Assembly (NCBI GenBank): GCA_965222505.1
Contig: OZ244956.1
Location: 4,154,001 to 4,218,000, forward strand
Direction of reading: 5' to 3'
From: G965222505 sp965222505
GTDB taxonomy: Bacteria; Bacteroidota; Rhodothermia; Rhodothermales; DATKEJ01
Length of the DNA: 64,000 nucleotides
Shown piece after piece: positions 33,509 through 42,325 of this stretch. The notes under the pieces are model-generated. The model did not search any database and was not told the origin of the DNA. It worked only from the letters and a program-made list of their open reading frames with translations. A program made the translations under genes and the position numbers. Numbering within the stretch: position 1 is the first letter of the stretch; every line of letters starts with the position of its first letter.

Positions 33509-36280
33509 TTAGGGTATCGCTTCTTGTTGCGTTTGCTGGAGTTGTGCGCGTTGTTCCCGGATTTTGATCGTCTCGGCATCGTCGGGGCCGCGTTCCTGCT
33601 CCAGGAGGGTCAGCATCTCTTGCAGGAGGGCGTCGGCTTCGGCAGGGCGCTGTTGGGCGCTGAGGCACGCGGCCAGGTGGCGCACGACGTAGGCCACCTT
33701 GGGGTGGCTTTCGGTATAGATTTCGCGCCGCATATCGAGGGCTTCCCTGAGCAAGGTTTCGGCTTCGCCGAGGTTTCTGTTTCTTTTAACGTGGGCACGG
33801 CCCAGCCAGGCAAGCGCATCGGCCAGCCGCCGGTGGGGTTTGGTATAGATCCTGCGGTACACGGTGATGGCATCACGGAGCAGGGTTGTGGCTTCATCGT
33901 ACGCACCTTTGTCGACCAGGACGTTGGCGAGGTTACCCTGGGTCGAACCCAGTTGGACGTGTCCTTGGCCGTACAGTTTGGTTTTCAAGGCCAGCGCTTT
34001 TCGGTAGTGGGCCTCGGCCTCCTCGACTTTCTCCCAGCCCGCGTACACGAACCCCATGTTGTGGTACCGGATTGCAATCGACGAATGTTCTTCCCCGAAC
34101 GTTTTGAGGTTGATGGTGAGGGACTCGTCCAGGGCCGCAATCGCTTCTGCGTACTTGGCCCGAGACCTCAAGAGCAGAGCCAGGTTGTTCAGGGTTCGGG
34201 CTACGTGGGGATGCTCCCGTCCGTAAATGAGTCGTTCGGCTTCGAGGTTTTCGCGGATCAGCGTCTCGGCTTCCTCCAGCTTGTCTTGTTCTCGCAAGAG
34301 CACAGACAGGTCGTTACGTATGATCAGTGTCCTGGTGTATTTGAGGCCATACGCGCGTTGCATGACCTGGATGGCCTGTCGCATGAGGGCTTCAGCTTCG
34401 TCATAGGTCCCGTTTTTCCAGAGCGTCGTACCCAGGGTGTGAAAGACTTCGGCGGTCTGTGGGGCATCGGGTCCATAGACGGCCTGCCTGAGCGTGAGGG
34501 CTTCTCGGGCGGCCTGTTCCGCGTTGTCAAAGTCGCCTCTTTTACGCAGTTGTACTTCAAGGCCGATCAAGGCATCCGCAATCAAGGTGTCAACGCCGAT
34601 GAGCCGGGCCTGCGTGACGGCTTTTTGGTAAAGCTGCTCCGATTCCTCATGCCGGGCGAGCGCATTGAACACATGCCCCATTCGGGTGAGGCTCTGGACC
34701 GTTTTTGCATCTTCCATGCCGAGGTGTGTCTGTCGGAGTGCAAGGGCTTCCTCGTAATGCGTCAGGGCGGGTTCATATTTGCCCATCTTGAAATACACAT
34801 GCCCGAGGACGTCCAGTAAATCCGCCCGTACGGTGGGTTGATCCGCCAGGGTAGATTCAATCTTCGCAGTGCCTCGTTCCAACAAGTGTTCTGCCGTAAG
34901 CTGTTCTCCTTTTGACCGGTCGGGGTCAGATACATCAAACAAGTCGATCAGAAAAGCCGAGACCTGGGCAGATTTGGTGGCTTCTTGCCGGGCCAGGTCG
35001 CGTTCCTGCGTGATCTGCACGGTGTAGAATAGCGCAAATCCAACCACGAGCAAAGCCAGAACCAGCGTGGTAACAACCCGGCCCAGGTTCCGCCGAATGT
35101 ACTTTCCGGTACGGTAGCCGTACGTGTCCCTTTGCGCAAGTACGGGAAGTCCGGCCAAGTGCCGACGAATGTCTTCTGCCAGGGCCTCTGCTGAGGCATA
35201 CCGGCGTTGCGGTTCGGTCTGAAGGGCTTTCAGGCAGATCGTGTCCAGGTCTCCGGTGAGCCGCTTTCGAAGCCGCTCGTTTGTCGTGGCCCGCGCACTG
35301 GAAATCTGTTCGTTGGTCTCCTGATCCTGCACCTGATCTGTGACCGCACTGCTCGGTTTTCCTGGTTCAAGGGGGATGATGTTACGTTCACCTCCTGAAC
35401 GGTAGGTCTCGGGCCGTTTGCCGGTCAGGAGTTCATACAGGACGATGCCGAGGGCATATACGTCGCTAACGGTGGAGACGGGATTGCCGTTGAGCTGCTC
35501 CGGGCTGGCGTAGGCGGGCGTCATGACGCGCATGCCGGTGCGGGTCAGCATGGTGGACTCCTGGTCAGGGGTCAACACCCGGGCAATGCCGAAATCGAGT
35601 AGTTTGACCACCCCGTTGGATGCGGTGTCATCCCCCATAGAAACCAGCATGTTCGATGGTTTCAGGTCCCGGTGTACGACGAGGTTCTGGTGGGCGTAAT
35701 TAACCGCTGCACAAACGTCCTGAAACAGATGCAGCCGTGCTTCAATGCCCAGCTTTCGGGCATCGCAGTAGGTGGTGATTGGCTCGCCTTCGACATATTC
35801 CATGGCAAAGAACGGACGGCCATCGGCAGCTGTCCCGCCGTCGAGCAGGTTCGCGATGTTGGGGTGCCGGAGGGAGGCCAGCACTTCCCGTTCGTGGAGA
35901 AAGCGGCGGACGATGGATTCGCTATCCATGCCGCGTTTGATGAGTTTCAGGGCTACTGTTTGCGAAAAGGAACCGTCGGCGCGTTCGGCCAGGTACACGG
36001 TCCCCATGCCGCCGTCGCCGAGCTTGCAGAGTATGCGGTAAGGTCCAATGGTGTGGTCCGGGAGGACGGCATCTTCGGGGTGTTGTGCTGGCGCACGCAC
36101 CGATGTCGATTGCAGAATCTCGGGGGGATGGGCTTCGGCGGCAAGGAGGGATTCCACCTCCTTGCGCAAGTCTGCATCTCCGGCACAGGCTTGTTCAAGA
36201 ACGGTGGTCCGTTCGTCAGCCGGTGCATCGAGGACCAGGTGAAAGAGGTCCTGTATGCTTTTCCAGCGTTCCGGGGTCAT
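33509..36280 (-). CDS. TPR-containing serine/threonine protein kinase
   Basis: 923 residues. The start at 36280 gives 'MTPERWKSIQDLFHLVLD', the usual opening of this Rhodothermota/acidobacterial kinase type. A kinase domain (~residues 80-370) has the glycine loop 'KLGDGGMGTVYLAE', the catalytic loop 'VVHRDLKPSNMLV', 'LLDFGIARVL' (the DFG motif) and 'TPAYASPEQL'. Next come one membrane helix ('VVTTLVLALLVVGFALFYTV', ~residue 425) and a long C-terminal TPR array of ~10 or more units ('HPNTARTLNNLA'-like, for example 'EHPHVARTLNNLALLLRSRA'). It is predicted to phosphorylate envelope or regulatory proteins, with the TPR part outside the cytoplasm. The tail resembles the end of the small protein at 30065. 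The 321-base gap to the next gene shows only a minor GCATTC/GAATGC dyad. Confidence 0.92.
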   Translation of the reverse strand: MTPERWKSIQDLFHLVLDAPADERTTVLEQACAGDADLRKEVESLLAAEAHPPEILQSTSVRAPAQHPEDAVLPDHTIGPYRILCKLGDGGMGTVYLAERADGSFSQTVALKLIKRGMDSESIVRRFLHEREVLASLRHPNIANLLDGGTAADGRPFFAMEYVEGEPITTYCDARKLGIEARLHLFQDVCAAVNYAHQNLVVHRDLKPSNMLVSMGDDTASNGVVKLLDFGIARVLTPDQESTMLTRTGMRVMTPAYASPEQLNGNPVSTVSDVYALGIVLYELLTGKRPETYRSGGERNIIPLEPGKPSSAVTDQVQDQETNEQISSARATTNERLRKRLTGDLDTICLKALQTEPQRRYASAEALAEDIRRHLAGLPVLAQRDTYGYRTGKYIRRNLGRVVTTLVLALLVVGFALFYTVQITQERDLARQEATKSAQVSAFLIDLFDVSDPDRSKGEQLTAEHLLERGTAKIESTLADQPTVRADLLDVLGHVYFKMGKYEPALTHYEEALALRQTHLGMEDAKTVQSLTRMGHVFNALARHEESEQLYQKAVTQARLIGVDTLIADALIGLEVQLRKRGDFDNAEQAAREALTLRQAVYGPDAPQTAEVFHTLGTTLWKNGTYDEAEALMRQAIQVMQRAYGLKYTRTLIIRNDLSVLLREQDKLEEAETLIRENLEAERLIYGREHPHVARTLNNLALLLRSRAKYAEAIAALDESLTINLKTFGEEHSSIAIRYHNMGFVYAGWEKVEEAEAHYRKALALKTKLYGQGHVQLGSTQGNLANVLVDKGAYDEATTLLRDAITVYRRIYTKPHRRLADALAWLGRAHVKRNRNLGEAETLLREALDMRREIYTESHPKVAYVVRHLAACLSAQQRPAEADALLQEMLTLLEQERGPDDAETIKIREQRAQLQQTQQEAIP

Positions 36281-36601
36281 AATCGGCTGTTCTGGTCTTT
36301 TCGGGTATCGAGGATCAAGGGATACCAACCCGGGGGTGGTACACTATACGTCATCTCGATCAAAACAGGATCATCTTATCGCGTCTTATCTCGCTTCTTA
36401 AGGTACGTTATCACATCCTAAAACAGCATTCTATTCCTGAATGCAAGGGGCGAAGCACGGCTGGTTATGTTGCAGATCCCCCTCAGTTCGAATCGGCCGG
36501 TCTTGCGCTGGGAGAAAAAGTAGCAAGCCAGGCCCCCCCAATCTTTCCACCCTGTGAGGAATCCCTCGCACCCCTTTCTCTATCCACTAAACACCACGCT
36601 C

Positions 36602-37378
36602 ATGAAAGTTCGCCTCCTTTCCCTGGTCCTCGTGTTTGCCGTCGGGACGGCCTATGCCCAGGACAACTACATCCAGTTCCAGACGATCTACCTCAAACCG
36701 GATACCAAACACCTGGGCACCCTGGCCCAGAACATGAAAGCACACAACGACAACTACCACAGTGCCGCACCCTACCACGCCAATGTGTGGCAAGTAGCCA
36801 ACGGCCCGAAGGGGGGATGGCTTGTCTGGTCCATGGGGCCCGCCACCTTCGCGCACCTGGACGACCGCCCCTCAGGCGAGGGACACGATGAAGACTGGGC
36901 CAACAACGTCATGCCCTACGTGACCGACATAGGCCTCATCGAATTCTGGCGTATGAACCAGGAACTCTCCATGCCGCCCGCGCCCGGTGCGCCCCACGTC
37001 CACATTCGGGTGTACAAGGTCAATAACGAGATGGGGTTCCTCATCGGGGACCTGTGGGAAAAGATCAGCGCCACCATGAAGGCCATGCCGGAGGGCCGCC
37101 CCTGGGCCTTGTACAACAACATATTTCGGCAGGGCGATATGGGGCGGCACCTTGCCGAACTCACCGCCTTTGAAAGCATGGCCGATCTTGACAAAGGCAT
37201 GAACCTGGACCCGATGTCCCCCGGCAGTTTTCGGCCGACCTTTGAGGGCATCTACGGCGCAGCAGCCTGGGGGCCCTTCAGCGATGCGATGAATGCGGCA
37301 TTCAAAGACTCCTTCGACGAAATCTGGAGCCTGAACACGGCCATGAGCGCACCCCCCTTGCCACCACCAGGGAATTAA
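36602..37378 (+). CDS. Secreted protein of unknown function, duplicated ferredoxin-like fold suspected
   Basis: 258 residues with a clear signal peptide ending 'VGTAYAQ'. Two related halves can be glimpsed: 'DNYIQFQTIYLKPDTKHLGT' with 'WSMGPATFAHLDDRPS', and 'PHVHIRVYKVNNEMGFLIGD' with 'YNNIFRQGDMGRHLAELT'. Each has the strand-helix-strand feel of a dimeric alpha/beta-barrel (ABM/NIPSNAP-like) unit. That fold call is tentative. The ATG at 36602 starts the signal; an upstream ATG at 36554 would put it behind 16 Pro-rich residues. An intrinsic terminator lies 34 bases after the stop, so it is probably a single-gene transcript. Confidence 0.65.
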   Translation: MKVRLLSLVLVFAVGTAYAQDNYIQFQTIYLKPDTKHLGTLAQNMKAHNDNYHSAAPYHANVWQVANGPKGGWLVWSMGPATFAHLDDRPSGEGHDEDWANNVMPYVTDIGLIEFWRMNQELSMPPAPGAPHVHIRVYKVNNEMGFLIGDLWEKISATMKAMPEGRPWALYNNIFRQGDMGRHLAELTAFESMADLDKGMNLDPMSPGSFRPTFEGIYGAAAWGPFSDAMNAAFKDSFDEIWSLNTAMSAPPLPPPGN

Positions 37379-37411
37379 CCCTCAAAAACGAATGGCTTGA
37401 ATGCCCACGAC

Positions 37412-37441
37412 AAGGTCCCGTCCATCGGCGGGACCTTTTTT
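37412..37441 (+). terminator. Intrinsic terminator after the secreted protein gene
   Basis: AAGGTCCCG and CGGGACCTT form a 9-bp stem around an eight- to nine-base loop, followed directly by TTTTTT. This is a canonical rho-independent terminator for the rightward gene ending at 37378, and it separates that gene from the SDR gene at 37519. Confidence 0.85.
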
Positions 37442-37518
37442 CGTTCAGGCGGGCAAACCATCTGTGGCATAAGGTGTATAGAGGGCATCGTTTTCCGTAG
37501 GACCCCTACCATGGTACC

Positions 37519-38223
37519 ATGAACGCCAATACCCGCATCACCCTCGTTACCGGTGCCAATAGAGGCATCGGCCTGGAAGTCTGCCGGCAACTCGTCGCGT
37601 TAGGCGACACCGTCATCCTTACGGCCCGCTCAACCGAAAAAGCTCAACGTGCCGCCGATCTGTTAAAAGCCGATGGCATTCACGTTACCCCCCTGTCCCT
37701 TGATCTCAATGACACGGAAAGCGTCGCACATGCGGCTGAACAGGTGGCGCAAACGTTTGGTCGGCTGGACGCGCTGGTCAACAATGCCGCCATTGACTAC
37801 GACCGGGACCAGCAGGTGCTCACGGCTGACCTGGACCGGGTGCGTCATGTGTTTGACACCAACACCCTGGGCACCTGGCAGGTCACGCAGGCCTTTCTGC
37901 CGCTGCTGCGCAAAAGCCGGCACGGGCGCATCGTCAACGTGTCCAGCGAGGCCGGGGCCTGGAAAAGTATGCACGGCGGCACCCCGGCCTATAGCCTCTC
38001 CAAAGTGGCCCTCAATGCCCTGACCTTGATGATGGCCGCTTCTCTGAAAAAAGAAAGCATTCTGGTCAATGCCATTTGCCCCGGCTGGGTGGCTACCGAC
38101 ATGGGCGGCGCAGGAGGGCGGCCTATACCGGCAGGTGGTAAAAGTGTCGTCTGGGGCGTCACCCTGCCCGATAACGGTCCCACCGGCGGTTTCTTCCGCG
38201 ACGGCCAACGCCTCGAATGGTAG
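37519..38223 (+). CDS. Short-chain dehydrogenase/reductase (carbonyl-reductase-like)
   Basis: 234 residues, classical SDR. Cofactor motif 'LVTGANRGIGLEV' (TGxxxGxG), 'NNAAIDYDRD' (NNAG-like), active-site 'VNVSSEAGAW' with the catalytic Ser, and 'YSLSKVALNAL' with the Tyr-xxx-Lys pair. 'NAICPGWVATDMGG' is the standard post-active-site segment. 'TARSTEKAQ' after the second strand suggests NADPH preference. It resembles eukaryotic-type carbonyl reductases, but its substrate is unknown. It has its own transcription unit after the terminator at 37412-37441. Its downstream neighbour is a pseudogene. Confidence 0.92.
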   Translation: MNANTRITLVTGANRGIGLEVCRQLVALGDTVILTARSTEKAQRAADLLKADGIHVTPLSLDLNDTESVAHAAEQVAQTFGRLDALVNNAAIDYDRDQQVLTADLDRVRHVFDTNTLGTWQVTQAFLPLLRKSRHGRIVNVSSEAGAWKSMHGGTPAYSLSKVALNALTLMMAASLKKESILVNAICPGWVATDMGGAGGRPIPAGGKSVVWGVTLPDNGPTGGFFRDGQRLEW

Positions 38224-38378
38224 ATTTCACTTCGAAAGGGCATGGCGTGCACGCATTCATCTACCCTTGCGGTACTTCCTCAGCCGATAGGCCTTACGCC
38301 TTTTGAAACGGGCTGACGGTTTTCCTGTAAAGAGGGTAACACTTTATCCCGACTCCTATCCTTCCCGCGGGTCCGCTC

Positions 38379-38852
38379 ATGGCGTGGTTCTACTTGCAGC
38401 CGTTTTCGCTCCTGGCCCTGACGCAGGCCATCGTTGCGTTGTTCATTACCCTGTACTTGCTGCGCATGTCCCGCAAGACACAGGCGACGTGGATGCTGGC
38501 CCTGGCAATCGGGGCGTTTACCTTGCTCTAGGCCGTCCGGTTTGTCGATCTCAGCCGTTGGAGCGGCCAACCGGGGCTGGTCTTTTTTATCGGCCCCCTG
38601 GACAACATGTTGGTCCCGGTAGTCCTGCTGGGGTTTCTCCGTTTTGCATACGTCTTTTTCGGAAATGTCTTTCCCTGGGAAGCCCGCGTGGTCACCCGGA
38701 TGATGACGGCCTTCGTGCTGCTCAACATCGCTATCCGCCTTCGGTGTATTGCGCACGAAGGAGCCGAAAAGCCCGAGCCGTTTAACGCCAAGCAGGTTGA
38801 GGTCAGCTTGGCCTCGACTGAGACGTTCAAAGACATGATTTCTTGTATGTAA
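38379..38852 (+). pseudogene. Membrane sensor-domain gene remnant with an in-frame amber codon
   Basis: From ATG 38379 one frame reads 'MAWFYLQPFSLLALTQAIVA', 'LFITLYLLRMSRKTQATWML' and 'ALAIGAFTLL', then TAG at 38529-38531. The same frame continues 'AVRFVDLSRWSGQPGLVFFI' and 'NMLVPVVLLGFLRFAYVFFG', then 'PWEARVVTRMMTAFVLLNIA' before losing hydrophobic character near 38750 and stopping at 38852. The paired helices and '(P)WEARVV' linker look like the seven-helix sensor domain found before histidine kinases or cyclases in these bacteria. No kinase or cyclase domain follows. The single stop in an otherwise continuous frame and the missing output domain mark a pseudogene. A perfect ACTATGGA/TCCATAGT dyad lies at 38901-38933. 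Confidence 0.6.
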
Positions 38853-39091
38853 GTGCTCAAACCTATTTAGTTTTAAACATCTGAGGGTGATTTGATTAAA
38901 ACTATGGACGTCCGAGTACTTACTCTCCATAGTATGAATATATGAAAGAATTGGCTACAGGATCTGAGAAGCACCTCCTGGCCGGTTGCCTAAATTTAAA
39001 CCTTCGACTATCTTGCCAATAACAATTGAACCTGTCTCTATACCCGGCTCAAGGCGGCCGATCCTGTCGGCGCAGCATAGCAAGAAACCCT

Positions 39092-41146
39092 ATGGAGAAA
39101 GCCATGACGAACCTCTTCATTAAGATATTGTTTGGTGTGCTACTCACAAGCAGTATGGCCCAGGCTCAAACCCAGGTCGGGGCCGACATTGACGGCGAGG
39201 CCCAGGATGATAGGTCTGGATGGTCGGTCGCATTCTCATCCGACGGCAGCCGGGTGGCTATTGGGGCCACCTTCAATTCCGGCACGGCTACCGGAGCCGG
39301 GCATGTCAGGGTCTATGACCTCATCGGTGGCACCTGGACGCAAGTCGGCGCAGACATCGACGGCGAGGCCCAGGCTGATCGGTCTGGCACTTCGGTCGCG
39401 TTCTCGTCCGACGGTAGCCGGGTCGCGATTGGGGCTGATCGAAATTCCGGCACGGGTGGTCATGCCGGTCATGTCCGGGTCTATGACCTCATCGGCGGCA
39501 CGTGGACGCAAGTCGGCGCAGACATCGACGGCGAGGCCGGGGCTAATTACTCTGGCCGGTCGGTGTCACTCTCTTCGGACGGTAGCCGGGTGGCCATTGG
39601 GGCCCCTAGTAATTCCGGTACGGCTAACGGAGCCGGACATGTGAGGGTCTATGACCTCATCGGTGGCACGTGGACGCAAGTCGGCGCAGACATCGACGGC
39701 GAGGCCGGGGGTGATAACTCTGGCTGGTCGGTGTCGCTCTCTTCGGACGGTAGCCGTGTGGCCATAGGGGCCCCCCACAATGGCCGCACGGAAACATATT
39801 TCGGTCACGGTCATGTCAGGGTTTATGACCTCATCGGCGGCATGTGGACGCAAGTCGGCGCGGACATTGACGGAGAGACCTGGAGGGATTGGTCTGGCTG
39901 GTCGGTGTCGCTCTCTTCGGACGGTAGCCGGGTCGCCAGTGGGGCACCCGAGAATGGTGCCGGGTATGTGAGGGTCTATGACCTCATCGGCGGCACGTGG
40001 ACGCAAGTCGGCGCAGACATCGACGGCGAGGCCGGGGGTGATAACTCTGGCTGGTCGGTGTCGCTCTCTTCGGACGGTAGCCGGGTCGCCAGTGGGGCTT
40101 GGCTAAATGACGGCACGGCTACCGGAGCCGGGCATGTCAGGATCTACGATCTCATCGGCGGCACCTGGACCCAGGTCGGGACCGACATTGACGGCGAGGC
40201 CGGAGGTGATCGGTCTGGCTACTCGGTCGCGCTCTCCTCGGATGGGAGCCGTGTGGCCATAGGGGCCTACCGCAATGACGGCACGGCTAACGGAGCCGGG
40301 CATGTGCGGGTCTACGATTTGCCATTCGTTAGTCTCTCCGGTACCGTCATCGATGCTGAAGCAGGCATTTTACCCGGTACAATGCTTACCCTGACGGGCG
40401 TAGGGGCGCCACAATCCCAGGTCGCAGATGCCAATGGTATCTATCTTTTTACCGATCTGGATCCGGGTACCTACACCCTGCAGGCCGAACTGGCCGGGTA
40501 TAATACCGAAATGTTTACAGGGATCGTCGTCAATGCCGGAGCTAGCACGACCCTTAACGTAACCCTGACCACCATTCTCCCCGTAGAACTGACACGCTTT
40601 GATGCCCTGGCCGTTGGAGATGAGGTACAGCTTACCTGGCAAACAGCCACCGAGACCAACAACGCCGGCTTCGAGATCCAAACCCGCAGGGCCGAAAGCA
40701 ATGCTGTATGGCAGGTGCTGGACTGGGTAGAGGGCTTCGGCACCACTATTGAGGCGCAATCTTACAGCTACCGCATTGAAGACATGGCGCCTGGCACACA
40801 CGATTTGCGCCTGCGTCAGGTAGACTTCGATGGTCAGTTTGAGTACAGTCCCGTCGTCGAGGTCACCCTTGAGGTGCCGGGTACGCACCGGCTCTATGGC
40901 GTGTACCCGAATCCGTTTAACCCCGAGGCCGTGGTCAAATTCGTGGTGGGTGCTGAACACCCTGTTCGGCTGGCGTTGTTTAACGTCTATGGCCAGCATG
41001 TAGAGACCCTCTATGAAGGTACCCCCTCGGCCAATGAGTTGCAACAGGTACGTATCGATGGCTCCAGGTTGCCGAGTGGCACCTACATGGTTCGTCTGAC
41101 AGGTCCTGGGTTCGAGGAAACGCAGCCGGTGACCCTGATCAAGTAA
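39092..41146 (+). CDS. Secreted seven-repeat beta-propeller protein with carboxypeptidase-regulatory-like and T9SS domains
   Basis: About 684 residues. A signal peptide ('LFGVLLTSSMAQAQ') is followed by seven near-identical repeats of 51-58 residues with the frame 'WTQVGADIDGEA', 'SGWSVSLSSDGSRVAIGA' and 'GAGHVRVYDLIGGT', one repeat per propeller blade. Then come a CarboxypepD_reg-like domain ('GTVIDAEAGILPGTMLTLTG'), an Fn3-like module ('VQLTWQTATETNNAGFEIQ') and a T9SS tail ('GVYPNPFNPEAVVKFVV'). Repeats are also nearly identical in DNA, which implies recent duplication. Variable residues cluster in two loops per blade. ATG 39092 or 39104 are both possible; the longer gives a better positive N-region. 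Likely an adhesin or ligand-binding surface protein. Confidence 0.85.
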   Translation: MEKAMTNLFIKILFGVLLTSSMAQAQTQVGADIDGEAQDDRSGWSVAFSSDGSRVAIGATFNSGTATGAGHVRVYDLIGGTWTQVGADIDGEAQADRSGTSVAFSSDGSRVAIGADRNSGTGGHAGHVRVYDLIGGTWTQVGADIDGEAGANYSGRSVSLSSDGSRVAIGAPSNSGTANGAGHVRVYDLIGGTWTQVGADIDGEAGGDNSGWSVSLSSDGSRVAIGAPHNGRTETYFGHGHVRVYDLIGGMWTQVGADIDGETWRDWSGWSVSLSSDGSRVASGAPENGAGYVRVYDLIGGTWTQVGADIDGEAGGDNSGWSVSLSSDGSRVASGAWLNDGTATGAGHVRIYDLIGGTWTQVGTDIDGEAGGDRSGYSVALSSDGSRVAIGAYRNDGTANGAGHVRVYDLPFVSLSGTVIDAEAGILPGTMLTLTGVGAPQSQVADANGIYLFTDLDPGTYTLQAELAGYNTEMFTGIVVNAGASTTLNVTLTTILPVELTRFDALAVGDEVQLTWQTATETNNAGFEIQTRRAESNAVWQVLDWVEGFGTTIEAQSYSYRIEDMAPGTHDLRLRQVDFDGQFEYSPVVEVTLEVPGTHRLYGVYPNPFNPEAVVKFVVGAEHPVRLALFNVYGQHVETLYEGTPSANELQQVRIDGSRLPSGTYMVRLTGPGFEETQPVTLIK

Positions 41147-41246
41147 GCACACGATCTGGCAGGCCTGAAGTGAATGCGAGTCAGGGGTTGAAAACCGAGA
41201 AGGTCCCCCTTTTAACTGTGATTCTCTCCTGAAATGAAACCACCTG

Positions 41247-41459
41247 CCAAAGGGGGGGAGCGTTGCCGCCCAGGGCGAAGCCGGGTGGCAACGGGCCGGG
41301 GGATTTTAGACATTGCGGATTAAACGAGCGTAGCGAATCACGCCAGTAAATCCCCCGGCCCCTCGATGGACACATCGCTGCAATCAAGTCCGCTGGCTCG
41401 GGGCCACCCCCTTTGCCGTGTGATCTGTCTGGTTTTGCGCCTGGGGCAAAAGGGGGAAG
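41247..41459. repeat. Large palindromic composite repeat (AAAGGGGG … CCCCCTTT)
   Basis: Left: CCAAAGGGGGGG (41247-41258) then GGGCCGGGGGATTTTA (41293-41308). Right, inverse: TAAATCCCCCGGCCCC (41347-41362) then CCACCCCCTTTG (41403-41414). A further GGGGCAAAAGGGGGAAG lies at 41443-41459. The right half has the same order and similar spacing as 53341-53449. It fills most of the 451-base gap after the propeller gene. Looks like a dispersed element with symmetrical halves, possibly non-autonomous. Confidence 0.65.
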
Positions 41460-41777
41460 GCATAGGACGTAGTGACAATCAAGCAATATTGGCGCTTTCT
41501 GGTTGATTTTGCCTGCTTCTGCGTTGTTTTTATCAGCCAATGAGATCCCCGATGTTGGATCGGGGACATTAGTTATATCCATGACGCACTCTTTGGCATG
41601 AGTTTCGAGTATGTAAATCCTAATGACTGTTTCCTTTGTAGATCAGTCATTTACCAAGAATATTTAACCCGGGTCGGTTTCGTAGTTGCGTTTGCCAACC
41701 TGCCCGAGTTAATTGCTGCGTTTTCAATCATGGTTGGGCCATTCCTCACGGCACGGCCATCCTATCAAAGAAGAGCG

Positions 41778-41858
41778 ATGAGACTCATTTTGGTCTGTGG
41801 TCCAACCGGGGTTGGGAAAACAACCTATTCAATAGAACTCGCAAATTTTGATGGCTAA
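41778..41858 (+). pseudogene. N-terminal fragment of a P-loop ATPase/kinase
   Basis: 26 residues starting at ATG 41778: 'MRLILVCGPTGVGKTTYSIE' then 'LANFDG' and stop. The Walker A motif GPTGVGKTT at the very start is that of small nucleotide or zeta-toxin-like AAA_33 kinases, but nothing of the rest of the fold is present. Upstream in the same frame (41598-41777) the reading is open, with a weak HIT-like or zinc-motif-like 'DCFLCRSV' and no clear family. The break near 41858 meets the truncated end of the opposite-strand gene below, so a deletion junction is likely. Confidence 0.6.
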
Positions 41859-42240
41859 ACATGGCGTCGAATCTGAACAGGTGCGCGCACAACAGATCAT
41901 CTATGAGAAGAACGTTGTACAACAACAAATCTTCGGCCTTCCGAAACGCCAGGGTGTCCTGCTTTAACACCCCAAACTTGAGGCGCAGTTCATGTGACTG
42001 CTTCCAGTATGTGGATTCCCGCTTGAGGTCTCCTTCATACCCGGTTCGCAACGAAACCGAATTTAACCCGCCTTCCGTCCAGTTCTGAAAACTGGCCTGC
42101 GATCCCCCCAGACGAACCAGGGATTTCGCTTTCCAAACCACCGTCGAATCTGAGGCCGGATCGGCCTGGACCAACCCACAACCCAACAGGAAAACAACAA
42201 GGATCCCCGTATGGACCCATAAACGAAAAAACGAAGACAT
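41785..42240 (-). pseudogene. 5' fragment of a DUF3078-like secreted protein
   Basis: From ATG 42240 the protein begins with a signal ('WVHTGILVVFLLGCGLVQA') and a domain opening seen in DUF3078 outer-membrane-associated proteins: 'LVRLGGSQASFQNWTEGGLN', 'SVSLRTGYEGDLKRESTYWK', and 'HELRLKFGVLKQDTLAFRKA'. After 'EDLLLYN' (about 41925) the sequence no longer looks like the family, and the frame runs on through antisense of the P-loop fragment to 41785. Full DUF3078 proteins have ~250-350 residues, so about two thirds is missing. The two fragments probably result from one deletion. Confidence 0.6.
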
Positions 42241-42325
42241 AAATACCAGAAATGTTGGAAATATCACACATCCGAAATATACGAATTTCCTATATTGTTT
42301 TATATAAAAACCTAATGTTTTACAT

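Noticed and set aside
33506..34819. Long plus-strand open frame (437 residues) opposite the kinase TPR region
   Set aside because: Shadow of the codon pattern of the real minus-strand gene; no domain, no signal and no ribosome site.
41247..41459. Insertion sequence
   Set aside because: Palindromic blocks are present but no transposase reading frame exists between them.
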